Positions 17,676-25,047 of a stretch of 64,000 nt of DNA are shown here, piece by piece. The notes below the pieces were generated by a model. That model had not been told where the DNA came from and searched no databases. It saw nothing but the letters and a program-made list of their open reading frames with translations. The position numbers were made by a program, and so were the translations under genes. The stretch is from Crocinitomicaceae bacterium (lineage in GTDB: Bacteria > Bacteroidota > Bacteroidia > Flavobacteriales_D > Crocinitomicaceae): contig JAKVAQ010000001.1 of the NCBI GenBank assembly GCA_022447665.1, forward strand, positions 157,899-221,898. Direction: 5' to 3'. Every line of letters starts with the position of its first letter. The stretch's first letter is position 1.

Positions 17676-18751
17676 TATAGTTTGATTCTAGATACGTATG
17701 GCACAACATCTCCTCCTAGATACAAATGTCCATTATGTTCTTTTAGGGCCCCAGATTCAGTAACTAATTCACCCGCGGGGTCAAACAAGCATCGAACGAT
17801 ATCTCCTTCGGATGTTATTTCAGCAACCATTCCAAACTTTTCAGGTTTAGGTTTTAAGAATTCTGGCATCGCATAGATTATTTTCTTTATCCTGGGTTTA
17901 GGGTGAGCCTTATCAAGTTGATCATTCCTTTTTGTGGTAAATCCGACCCAATAATTACCATTTTCACGCCTTGAAATATTGTTCGGGAATCCGGGTAAAT
18001 TTTCCAGAAGAATCTCACTTGTCCCCCTTTTTTCCCCTTTTATCCAGTATTTTAAAATTCTATAACGGGATGTTTCAGAGATCAAAATGAAATCTTCATT
18101 CTTTGAAATCTCCAAACCATTTCCAAAATAATTTCCCGCAGATATCGTCTCAACTTTTTTAGTATTCGGATCATAACAAAAAACACCACCTGTTTTTTTC
18201 ATCTCTAAAATAATTTGGTTTACGTAATCCCAAGATGTCTGTTGAATGGTTGACATGTTCGCGAAATAAATTTTCCCGTCTGTTGAAATTTTTAGACCTG
18301 TTCCCATAAGTATCGGTTCATCTGGAGCAGTATGTGTCAATAGGGTATCAATTTTCTTATCTTTCGATATCTTGATGAGACCAACTCCGTTCAACAGAGC
18401 TATTATGTTTTCGTCCTTATCGAAAGCCATTCCGGTAATCCAAGAATCTGTCTTTAAATAAATCTCGGCTTGATTTCGCGGAGAGATTTTGATGATCGCA
18501 CCCTTGGAAAAGTCTTTTTCTCCAACATGACTACCGCAGTAGATATTGCCTTCTTTGTCTACTAGAAATTCTTCAGCTCCATAATAATTTAATAAATGGA
18601 CCTTCTCTCCATGGGAAAGGTCATCGTTCAATTCGTAAACACCTTGGAAATCAGGTTTAAGCGGAGGTGACCAACTTGCTGGTTGAATTTTGCAACCCCA
18701 AAAAATTGTGGTTAAAAAAAGGCTTAGGGTATAGATAAATGCTTTTTTCAT
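17675..18751 (-). CDS. SMP-30/strictosidine-synthase-like beta-propeller lipoprotein
   Basis: A 358-residue lipoprotein with lipobox IFWGC (Cys20). The rest is a six-bladed propeller of the strictosidine synthase / SMP-30 type: GMAFDKDENIIAL, GLKISTDGKIYFANM, GNGLEISKNEDFILISET and LPGFPNNISRRENGNYWVGF mark successive blades. The last two are the family's best-conserved stretch. Members bind Ca2+ and act as lactonases or esterases, and many have unknown substrates. It is intact, 79 bp downstream of the regulator gene and overlapping the DUF1772-like gene. The regulator probably controls it. Confidence 0.8.
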   Translation of the reverse strand: MKKAFIYTLSLFLTTIFWGCKIQPASWSPPLKPDFQGVYELNDDLSHGEKVHLLNYYGAEEFLVDKEGNIYCGSHVGEKDFSKGAIIKISPRNQAEIYLKTDSWITGMAFDKDENIIALLNGVGLIKISKDKKIDTLLTHTAPDEPILMGTGLKISTDGKIYFANMSTIQQTSWDYVNQIILEMKKTGGVFCYDPNTKKVETISAGNYFGNGLEISKNEDFILISETSRYRILKYWIKGEKRGTSEILLENLPGFPNNISRRENGNYWVGFTTKRNDQLDKAHPKPRIKKIIYAMPEFLKPKPEKFGMVAEITSEGDIVRCLFDPAGELVTESGALKEHNGHLYLGGDVVPYVSRIKL

Positions 18752-18830
18752 GATCTTGTTCGTTAAATTGTTTTAACAAAGGTCAATCAGAAAAAACCTA
18801 AATCCATTTACATATGTAAAGGAATTGGAA

Positions 18831-19445
18831 TCAACCCTTTTTTCTTCTTATCCTGCTCAGCTGTGTCGGAGAAATCCCTAAGTAAGAAGCAATGTGATAT
18901 TGTGATACGTATAGTTCGATTTTGGGAAAGGATTCTTTCATGATTTTGTAACGCTCAATAGCTTCAAGCAGAGCCATTTCAATTTCTTTTTTTTCTTTTT
19001 CCATGAAATAGTGTTCTGCTATTTTCCTTCCTAATCTCTCCAAATCATGATGTTTTCCGAATAGCTTGTTTATCTCGGAATAGTCTGCAACGAGAACTTC
19101 GCAATCAATTAATGCTTGTTGTCCTACTAGATTTTTTTCTTTTGAGATTAATGATGTATATGCACCTATAATCGAAGGCCCAGTAAAAAATTGTTTGTTA
19201 TATTCCTTACCCTCTTCGTTTGTAAAATATGCTCTCACTATTCCTTTGGTTAAGAAACCAATTTCGTTAGCGACGTAGCCCTCTTTTGCAAAATGATCCT
19301 TTTTTCTCAAGGATGTAGGTCTAAATAAAGAAAGAAGCTCACTTAAAGCGATGTCAGATATTGGTGCAATGCTCTTTAGATATTCTGAGAAAAGCTCAAA
19401 TTGATCTGTATTTTGTTCAGAATGCATAGCTATGAAGTTATGCAA
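18831..19445 (-). CDS. Crp/Fnr-family transcriptional regulator
   Basis: A 204-residue regulator with a cyclic-nucleotide-binding-fold domain (about residues 25-130). It includes LRKKDHFAKEGYVANEIGFLTKGIVRAYF and GPSIIGAYTSLI. A C-terminal winged helix has the recognition helix IASYLGISPTQLSRIRRKK. The Arg/Ser phosphate-binding signature of true Crp is not obvious, as in many Flavobacteriia members, so the ligand is unknown. A second ATG at 19427 is an equally good start. It is first in a three-gene minus-strand unit (19445 to 17226) and likely regulates it. Confidence 0.88.
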   Translation of the reverse strand: MHNFIAMHSEQNTDQFELFSEYLKSIAPISDIALSELLSLFRPTSLRKKDHFAKEGYVANEIGFLTKGIVRAYFTNEEGKEYNKQFFTGPSIIGAYTSLISKEKNLVGQQALIDCEVLVADYSEINKLFGKHHDLERLGRKIAEHYFMEKEKKEIEMALLEAIERYKIMKESFPKIELYVSQYHIASYLGISPTQLSRIRRKKG

Positions 19446-19580
19446 ATCTGATCAACGTCGATTCTTTATGTCGCTATTTTTCATTTTGATTTTCGGAATA
19501 TTTATATCCTTCAACAATTTAAGAATACATTTGCTCAATGCAATTACATTTTTCGGTTTCGTAGCATATTTTTGTTCTTA

Positions 19581-19790
19581 CCACTAGTGTGTAAGGGTGG
19601 CTAAAATGTTCCCCGAATGAAAATCACAACCTCTAATACCGGAGACTATAAATTCCCTTTTTCCTGACTTCTTGATAAAATATCGGAAAATAATATAAGG
19701 CTATAAAGGGCTATTGTAAGTTTTAGAAACCACTACTACCACTAGAATTGTGACAGGCCACCTTCAAAATTAGTGTGTTTTGAAAACGTT
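19581..19790. repeat. Possible remnant of an IS21-type element end or small non-autonomous element
   Basis: AGGGTGGCTAAAATGTT at 19594-19610 matches AGGGTGGCCAAAATGTT at 5695-5711 in 16 of 17 bases. Near the other end, GGCCACCTTCAAAATTAGTG at about 19756-19775 looks like a partial inverted copy (AAGG-TGGC). CCACTAG flanks both ends. Repeated GGTGGC motifs are typical of IS21-family ends, but no transposase is present. The span 19446-19868 has no gene. Confidence 0.25.
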
Positions 19791-19800
19791 TTGTTTATGA

Positions 19801-19816
19801 CCTAGTAGGACAACAG
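19801..19816 (+). repeat. Putative attachment site copy 3 (tRNA-Gln 3' end)
   Basis: CCTAGTAGGACAACAG matches the tRNA-Gln end plus two bases (5514-5530 region) with one mismatch. It is followed by AAAGCTCATC...GTGGACTTTTTTT, a terminator-like hairpin to about 19848. It would be the outermost right end of the tandem island. Confidence 0.5.
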
Positions 19817-19868
19817 GAAAGCTCATCAGTAATGGTGGACTTTTTTTATTATATATTGGCCTATACTT

Positions 19869-20927
19869 ATGAATATTCTACGTTATCCAAAATCCAGCGA
19901 CCGCTCATTAAAAGCTTGGAATGCTTCTGACGAATTAATAATTCGCACAGTTTTAGAGGATAATGTTGATATAGAAGACTGTATATTACTTCATGATTTG
20001 TTCGGTTATTTAAGTTGTCACCTCAACGATCATAAACCTCAAGCTGTAATAACTTTTGCTAGTCAAGAATTTTCGATTCAAAAAAATTCGGAGAATAATT
20101 CATGCTCAAAAATTCAGCCCAAAAATATTTTAGAACATTGGACAACTTCTAAATCGGCTTTAATGCGAATTCCAAAATCCTTGGGTTTATTCGAGTTTTA
20201 CTTAGCGCGACTTTGTGAAATTTTAGGTAAAGATGGAGTTGTCTATTGCGGATTTATGACTAAGTATTTTACGCCTAGTTGGCTCAAATTAGCAGAGAAA
20301 TATTTTGAAGAAGTTAATCAAAGCTTAGCGCATAAAAAAAGCCGTTTGCTCATTCTAAAAAAACCCATAAAATCAAAGCTCAATTATATCGAGTCCTTTA
20401 AGGATGATAATGACATAGAATGGCAACAATATTTAGGAGTATTTTCTTCTGGGAGAATAGATAGTGCCAGCCGCTTCTTTATGGAACATTTAGAGGTGCC
20501 AACTGGAGATATTAAAGTAGTTGATGTAGGCTCTGGGAATGGCGTACTAAGTAAACATGTACAAACGAAAAATCCAGATGCAGAGATTCATTTGGTTGAT
20601 GATAATTCTTTGGCTACACTCTCGAGTAAATTGAATATTAAAGGAGATCAAATACATCATCATTTTTCACGAAACCTAGATTTCCTCGATGACAATTCAT
20701 GCGATTTGGTTATTTCGAACCCACCATTTCATTTTGAATATGAATTAAATCTTGACGTTGCTTTTCGAACGTTCAAAGATGCCTATCGTATTCTTAAAAA
20801 AGGAGGAGAATTATGGGTTGTAGCTAATAATAACCTGGCATATAAGCCACAAATGTTAAAGTCTTTTGATAATTGTGTTGTGATTGCACAAAACAGAAAG
20901 TTTAATATTTATCGCTGCAAAAAGTGA
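19869..20927 (+). CDS. rlmG: 23S rRNA (guanine-N2)-methyltransferase RlmG-like
   Basis: A 352-residue two-domain methyltransferase. The N-terminal domain (about 1-165) has the RlmG-type start RYPKSSDRSLKAWNASDE and the motif IPKSLGLFEFYLA. The C-terminal catalytic domain has SAM motif I VVDVGSGNGVLS (217-228), the acidic VDD (243-245) and motif IV NPPFH (284-288) that binds the target base. RlmG in E. coli methylates G1835 of 23S rRNA. Domain order and length (E. coli about 378 residues) fit. It starts just right of attachment copy 3. Its stop falls where a lipocalin-like gene has lost its signal sequence, hinting at insertion. It is intact. Confidence 0.85.
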   Translation: MNILRYPKSSDRSLKAWNASDELIIRTVLEDNVDIEDCILLHDLFGYLSCHLNDHKPQAVITFASQEFSIQKNSENNSCSKIQPKNILEHWTTSKSALMRIPKSLGLFEFYLARLCEILGKDGVVYCGFMTKYFTPSWLKLAEKYFEEVNQSLAHKKSRLLILKKPIKSKLNYIESFKDDNDIEWQQYLGVFSSGRIDSASRFFMEHLEVPTGDIKVVDVGSGNGVLSKHVQTKNPDAEIHLVDDNSLATLSSKLNIKGDQIHHHFSRNLDFLDDNSCDLVISNPPFHFEYELNLDVAFRTFKDAYRILKKGGELWVVANNNLAYKPQMLKSFDNCVVIAQNRKFNIYRCKK

Positions 20928-21274
20928 AAAGTCACTTGAAGGAGAATGGCGAGTTACAAGTTTTAAAGAAGATGGGGGTTGATTGGACTGTAGATGATTC
21001 TTTGGTGATCACATATACATGGAACTCTTGTAAAGTAGAAAATGAAGACTGTAGTGGAAGCTGCTCATTATCTCATCCTGATCTTGGAACAGGAACATCT
21101 GCATTCACTTATGGCATCTCCGCCGATGGAACCATTATTAGTATTGATTTTGCTTCACCAGACTTGGTAGACATGAATTCTATGACCATAGATGAACAGA
21201 CGGAATCAAAATTCTCATTTATCGGATTTGATGTAGATGGATACTATATGGAAATTGAAATGGAGAAACAATAA
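20923..21274 (+). pseudogene. Lipocalin-like secreted protein, 5' end lost and frameshifted
   Basis: In the frame beginning at 20923 the sequence reads SLEGEWRVTSFKEDG, a typical first strand of lipocalin-like lipoproteins. It shifts frame at a G5 run (20974-20978) and continues VDWTVDDSLVITYTW... to FSFIGFDVDGYYMEIEMEK and stop 21274. Removing one G restores one protein. The expected signal peptide is missing because the region upstream is the end of rlmG. A GTG at 20924 opens the downstream frame, but the resulting N-terminus (KSHLKENGELQVLKK) is not like the family. Confidence 0.65.
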
Positions 21275-21296
21275 CAATAACTCCGATGAACAATTA

Positions 21297-21581
21297 TCAA
21301 CCCGCTACTTCTGCGGTTTTTTTTACTCGAATTCCCAATATGCAGACATCATCGATCTGCTCTACTAACTCCTGTGCTCTCTCTTTTACCCCTTTGTCTA
21401 GGATTTCATTTTGTCTTCCTGATGATCGGACTCTTAACTTATAAATTAAGTATACAGTAGTCAATACAAGTATTGTAGCGAGAATAACTAAACCACCAAG
21501 TTTTCCAAAAATGGAGGATGAATATCCTATGGATGTTGAGTAAGGTTGTGCTCCTAAGTTAGCGAAAAAGTAATCATTCAA
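21297..21581 (-). pseudogene. SpoIIE sensor-phosphatase remnant with catalytic core deleted
   Basis: The 94-residue frame contains one TM helix (LGGLVILATILVLTTVYLIY), then a coiled-coil start RQNEILDKGVKERAQELVEQ, as seen after the Y_Y_Y domain in propeller sensors. It passes directly into IDDVCILGIRV, the terminal strand of SpoIIE phosphatases (compare QVDDVCLIGIRV at 5894-5929 and QIDDVLVIGV at 37327-37356). The roughly 230-residue PP2C core and the propeller are missing. A deletion between VEQ and EQ-like codons would produce exactly this fusion. A short membrane peptide could still be made. Confidence 0.6.
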
Positions 21582-21619
21582 TATAAAGCTATTTTATCAT
21601 TCTCCTTGGACAAAATGTA

Positions 21620-21641
21620 AAACCTGATCTAGATCAGGTTT
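21620..21641. promoter_or_regulatory. 22-bp perfect palindrome
   Basis: AAACCTGATCT is followed at once by its reverse complement AGATCAGGTTT, with no spacer. It lies between the SpoIIE remnant and the small membrane protein gene, 72 bp before the latter's ATG. It could be a repressor site or a hairpin; there is no T-run. Confidence 0.45.
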
Positions 21642-21712
21642 CGCTCTGAGCACCGTCACATACCGATGATAATCAGACATTTACCTTTGATGAAATATAA
21701 AAAATTTGGATC

Positions 21713-22027
21713 ATGGCACAAGCAATTACAAAAACTAAAGCTACAGAAGCAAAAAGCAGCTCTTCTACATTAGGTAAACTCTACGAATACGCAGAATTTA
21801 ACAGATACGGTATTTATGCAGTACTACTTCTATTCAATATGTGTTTAGGGGGTATTGCTGTGGGACTTGGAGCTATGGATTCCGTAGTAGAATTAAGTAT
21901 ACTTGTTGTTTCGGCTATGACTCTATTAACATTCATTTTAGCTGTTCAGCCAATGAAAATTATTTTAGGATTGGCAGGAGCACAAATGTTAATTGCCTTA
22001 ATCATAATTGCAATACACTTATTTTAA
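21713..22027 (+). CDS. Small three-helix membrane protein, function unknown
   Basis: A 104-residue protein with a polar, Lys/Ser-rich N-terminus of about 30 residues. Three hydrophobic helices follow (about 34-56, 59-79, 84-103) containing GIYAVLLLFNMCLGGIAVGL and ILGLAGAQMLIALIIIAI. No catalytic motif or known domain. ATG at 21713 is the only good start. It is transcribed on its own, with a terminator about 165 bp downstream. The family is not recognised, but the clean hydrophobic pattern supports a real protein. Confidence 0.65.
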   Translation: MAQAITKTKATEAKSSSSTLGKLYEYAEFNRYGIYAVLLLFNMCLGGIAVGLGAMDSVVELSILVVSAMTLLTFILAVQPMKIILGLAGAQMLIALIIIAIHLF

Positions 22028-22190
22028 TCTTCACCTGTGAATTAAAGAAAAATCCACATAAATCCAAAAAATAGGTATTTATACTGAGGTTTTTGGCATC
22101 TCCGTGTAGTTTCTTTGCATCAGCGTTTTTGGTAAAGCATTTTATCCAAAACCTATGAGGGCTACACTTATGTGGAGTAATAATGGTTTA

Positions 22191-22219
22191 AAGAGAAGTC
22201 TGGAGGGGCTTCTCTTTTT
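22191..22219 (+). terminator. Terminator, possibly of a small RNA
   Basis: AGAGAAG (22192-22198) pairs with CTTCTCT (22209-22215), followed by T residues. The 160 bp between the small membrane gene and this hairpin hold internal complementarity (TCCACATAA near 22052 with TTATGTGGA near 22169) and TTTCTTTG at 22110-22117, a one-mismatch -7 element. A short RNA ending here is possible but unproven. Confidence 0.6.
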
Positions 22220-22295
22220 AGTTTCTATAACCCACCCATTACTAAATCGTTTAAGTTTATAGGGTGTATGTAACGGCATAATTGTTGGGCAAAAA

Positions 22296-24095
22296 ATGTT
22301 GCTAAAACATTTAAATCCAGCTATGAGGCTAATTCTACTAATTTCCCTTTCCTGTTTATTTTCCTATTCAAATTTTTCGCAATGTGATAACCTCACCAAC
22401 GGTGGCATAATTGGCAATGATGAATCGTTTTGTACACCTTATGATCCCGCTCCAATTATAAATATTGCAACACCAACTGGTGGTTCAGGTACCATTGAGT
22501 ACATGTGGATTGCTACAACAACACCTAGTTCTTTTACCGCGGCAGACGCAGTTCCAGGAGCAAATAGCATAACGTACGATCCTCCATACATTACAGAAAC
22601 GACATGGTATATAAGATGTGCAAGACGTTCTGGATGCGATGCTTGGGTAGGTGAAAGCATGGTGAAAAAAGAAATAAAGGCGCTCAATCTTAATCTAATT
22701 GCAACACATATTGGTTGCAATGCTGACTATGGAACTGTAAACGCATACGCCTATGGCGGGGTATCACCGTATAGTTATTACTGGGATGGCATCCTTGGGG
22801 GTAACACCAAAACATTTGACGCTCCAGGAATTGTGGTTGTTGAGGTAATTGATGCAACGGGTTGCAGCACACTCGAGAGCATTGAGGTTCTTGCCTCTGA
22901 TTTAGATATTGATATTGTAGTAGAGGATCCTCCTTGTATAAGTCCCTCAGACGCTGCTCATGTTTATGTTACAGGGGGTATTCCTCCGTACGACATTGAT
23001 TGGAGTGATGGAAGCTCAGGAACAACACTATCTGATTATTCTGAAGGATTATCCGGACCATATACTGTGACAGTAACGGATGCTTCAGGATGTTCATCTA
23101 TGGCTACGGTTAAATTCGATTCGGGTGAATTTCCTAAAGCAGATTTAGGCTGTTGTTCAGATACTGTGATATGTGAAGGTAGTACCGCATTTTTACCAGT
23201 AGAATTAGAGGGAAGCGGACCATGGATACTAACCTATTCGATAAACGGAATGCTTTACGAAGATTCTATAGTTTCCGAACCTTACGGAATAACATTCATT
23301 CCGGATGAAACTTCAATGGTAGAATTAGTTTCAGTATCTAATTATTGCGGACTAGGAGAGGTATGCGGAAAAGCATTTATTGGTGTTGAAAGTTGTGAAC
23401 CTGAAGGTTGCTGTGGTAGTAGTTTTTACAGTACAACGGAAATTACTTCTAGTATTGGTGGCTACATTACTTATCAAATCTCAATCTACCCAACTGGTTG
23501 CAGAGAAGATCTTGACCGGTTGAATATTGGTATTCCTTGTGGATCTATTCATGATATTCATAATAGTGGTGACTTTCCTATGTATATTTCAGAGAGTCCT
23601 GATCCTTATACCAGATTAACTGGAATTACAATTGAAGACATTGAAGATTTAGGACCTTACGATGGACTATTTATCTCGTTTATGGTTTGTCCTGAAGAAT
23701 GTGATATAGAATACTACTGCTATCCTATTTTGGCATATAAATACGATGAATGTATTGATTTTGAAATGTCGCCTGGTTCATGGGAAATGTACTCTGCAGG
23801 AAATAATCCAGCAGAACTTAGCGCTAGCCCTAACCCATTCACAGAAGAAGTATTTATTAGCATCAAAGGTGGGCGTTTCAATCATAATTTTGATAATGGC
23901 GCACTCTTGATTTCAGATCCAACGGGAAGGCCTGTAAGAAAAATTAATTTCGGCGCTATGAGCTACAATGGCATGACGGTTCGTTGGGACGGTGAAGATG
24001 AAAACGGAGTGGAAGTTCAACGTGGATTGTACTATGTGTCATTTATGGTGGATGGGTATTTTGAAAAAGCAAGTGTACGTGTTTTTAAAAACTAA
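22296..24095 (+). CDS. Type IX-secreted surface protein with SprB-like repeats
   Basis: A 599-residue exported protein. The signal peptide is LILLISLSCLFSYSNFSQ, with ATG at 22326 as the likelier start because it puts the signal at the N-terminus. Two SprB-like repeats follow: GGVSPYSYYWDG and GGIPPYDIDWSDGSSG, each ending VxVxDATGC/VTVTDASGC. A cysteine-rich middle part (SCEPEGCCGSS, CPEECDIEYYC) comes next. The C-terminal 85 residues are a type A sorting domain: SASPNPFTEEVFISIKGG, LLISDPTGRPVRKI, GLYYVSFMVDG. Such proteins are exported by the T9SS, trimmed and anchored or released. The role of the cysteine-rich region is unknown. Confidence 0.85.
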   Translation: MLLKHLNPAMRLILLISLSCLFSYSNFSQCDNLTNGGIIGNDESFCTPYDPAPIINIATPTGGSGTIEYMWIATTTPSSFTAADAVPGANSITYDPPYITETTWYIRCARRSGCDAWVGESMVKKEIKALNLNLIATHIGCNADYGTVNAYAYGGVSPYSYYWDGILGGNTKTFDAPGIVVVEVIDATGCSTLESIEVLASDLDIDIVVEDPPCISPSDAAHVYVTGGIPPYDIDWSDGSSGTTLSDYSEGLSGPYTVTVTDASGCSSMATVKFDSGEFPKADLGCCSDTVICEGSTAFLPVELEGSGPWILTYSINGMLYEDSIVSEPYGITFIPDETSMVELVSVSNYCGLGEVCGKAFIGVESCEPEGCCGSSFYSTTEITSSIGGYITYQISIYPTGCREDLDRLNIGIPCGSIHDIHNSGDFPMYISESPDPYTRLTGITIEDIEDLGPYDGLFISFMVCPEECDIEYYCYPILAYKYDECIDFEMSPGSWEMYSAGNNPAELSASPNPFTEEVFISIKGGRFNHNFDNGALLISDPTGRPVRKINFGAMSYNGMTVRWDGEDENGVEVQRGLYYVSFMVDGYFEKASVRVFKN

Positions 24096-24210
24096 ATTTT
24101 CGTTTTTCGCAAAACTATGAAGGCTATCGTGAAATTCAATTATCTCTTACTGAACTTCCAACATAATTTTGGGGTATAAATGGCACGAGAATTGCCGTAA
24201 ATCATATGAG

Positions 24211-25047
24211 ATGGAGAGAAAGAAGTATATAGAAAATCGAAAGAAAGAAGCTATTGCGTTAACACGTAAAATAAATCCGGCTGTATTATCTAAAGAAATA
24301 GCATTTACTCATATTAAGCCACAAGATTTTATTTGTTCTTTAAGAGAAATTGTTCTTGAACCGAATAAAATAAAACAAGGTTTACATCCAATATGCGGTG
24401 TAAGTGCCGCTTTAAAAATCGCTGCGGAATTAGATCCGGTTACATTGGTTAAGATGGCAGTTAATTTCTACGTAAATGGAAACTACAATCCTGGAAATTT
24501 CTTGCTGCGTCAAATCAAAGTGCCTGAGCGTGTTAGAAATACTGAAATTACGAGCGGTTTGAGTGCTGCTTCTTTTGTTCTTCAGATCTCCGTAAAAAAC
24601 TTTCTAAACAGATTTTCTACATACAAACCTGTTCCAAATAACTTAAGCCAAATTCAAGGAATAACATTCCCATGGCAAATTAAGAAGTTCTTAACCGATT
24701 ATTTTAGGGTAGATTCTATTAACCGCTCTTTATTTAAAAACAACTTCAATAGTATAAAGGAAAAAATAGAATCTGGTCATAGACTTTTAGCCTTAACTAG
24801 CTGGAAACAAATGAATCACCCTAATTCAAGAATCAGTAATTTTGACTTGCATTATCTTTTAATTAAAGGAATAGAAAAAAAAGAAGATCAGATTATTCTT
24901 TATGTTGACGACTCATCTGGTACCAATTCTGGAAATAAAGAATTCATTTTTCAGAACGAGAAGGAGCTTAAGAAAGCGGTCAGAGCGGTCTATACGTATA
25001 ATAAAAAAGGATTTAAAGAGTCTGAATTGCTCGCGCAACCGAATTAA
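24211..25047 (+). CDS. Unclassified protein with a papain-like Cys-His-Asp arrangement
   Basis: A 278-residue soluble protein read from ATG 24211; a TTG 42 bp upstream would add 14 residues. No signal peptide or TM helix. Residues 57-71 read GLHPICGVSAALKIA, a Cys at the start of a helix as in papain-like folds (Cys62). FDLHYLLIKGI gives His214 and ILYVDDSSG gives Asp233/234, so the order Cys-His-Asp fits C39/C1-like enzymes. I know no family with this full sequence. A cytoplasmic peptidase, amidase or effector is possible. Its 3' end overlaps the convergent M28 peptidase gene by 35 bp. The function is inference from three motifs. Confidence 0.6.
   Translation: MERKKYIENRKKEAIALTRKINPAVLSKEIAFTHIKPQDFICSLREIVLEPNKIKQGLHPICGVSAALKIAAELDPVTLVKMAVNFYVNGNYNPGNFLLRQIKVPERVRNTEITSGLSAASFVLQISVKNFLNRFSTYKPVPNNLSQIQGITFPWQIKKFLTDYFRVDSINRSLFKNNFNSIKEKIESGHRLLALTSWKQMNHPNSRISNFDLHYLLIKGIEKKEDQIILYVDDSSGTNSGNKEFIFQNEKELKKAVRAVYTYNKKGFKESELLAQPN

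Noticed and set aside
5528..19816. Integrase or transposase gene in the island
   Set aside because: I looked for tyrosine-recombinase (R..HxxR..Y), serine-recombinase and DDE-type proteins on both strands and found none.
22439..22720. Minus-strand open frames inside the sorted surface protein
   Set aside because: They are shadows of the SprB-repeat gene with no signal, domain or start context.
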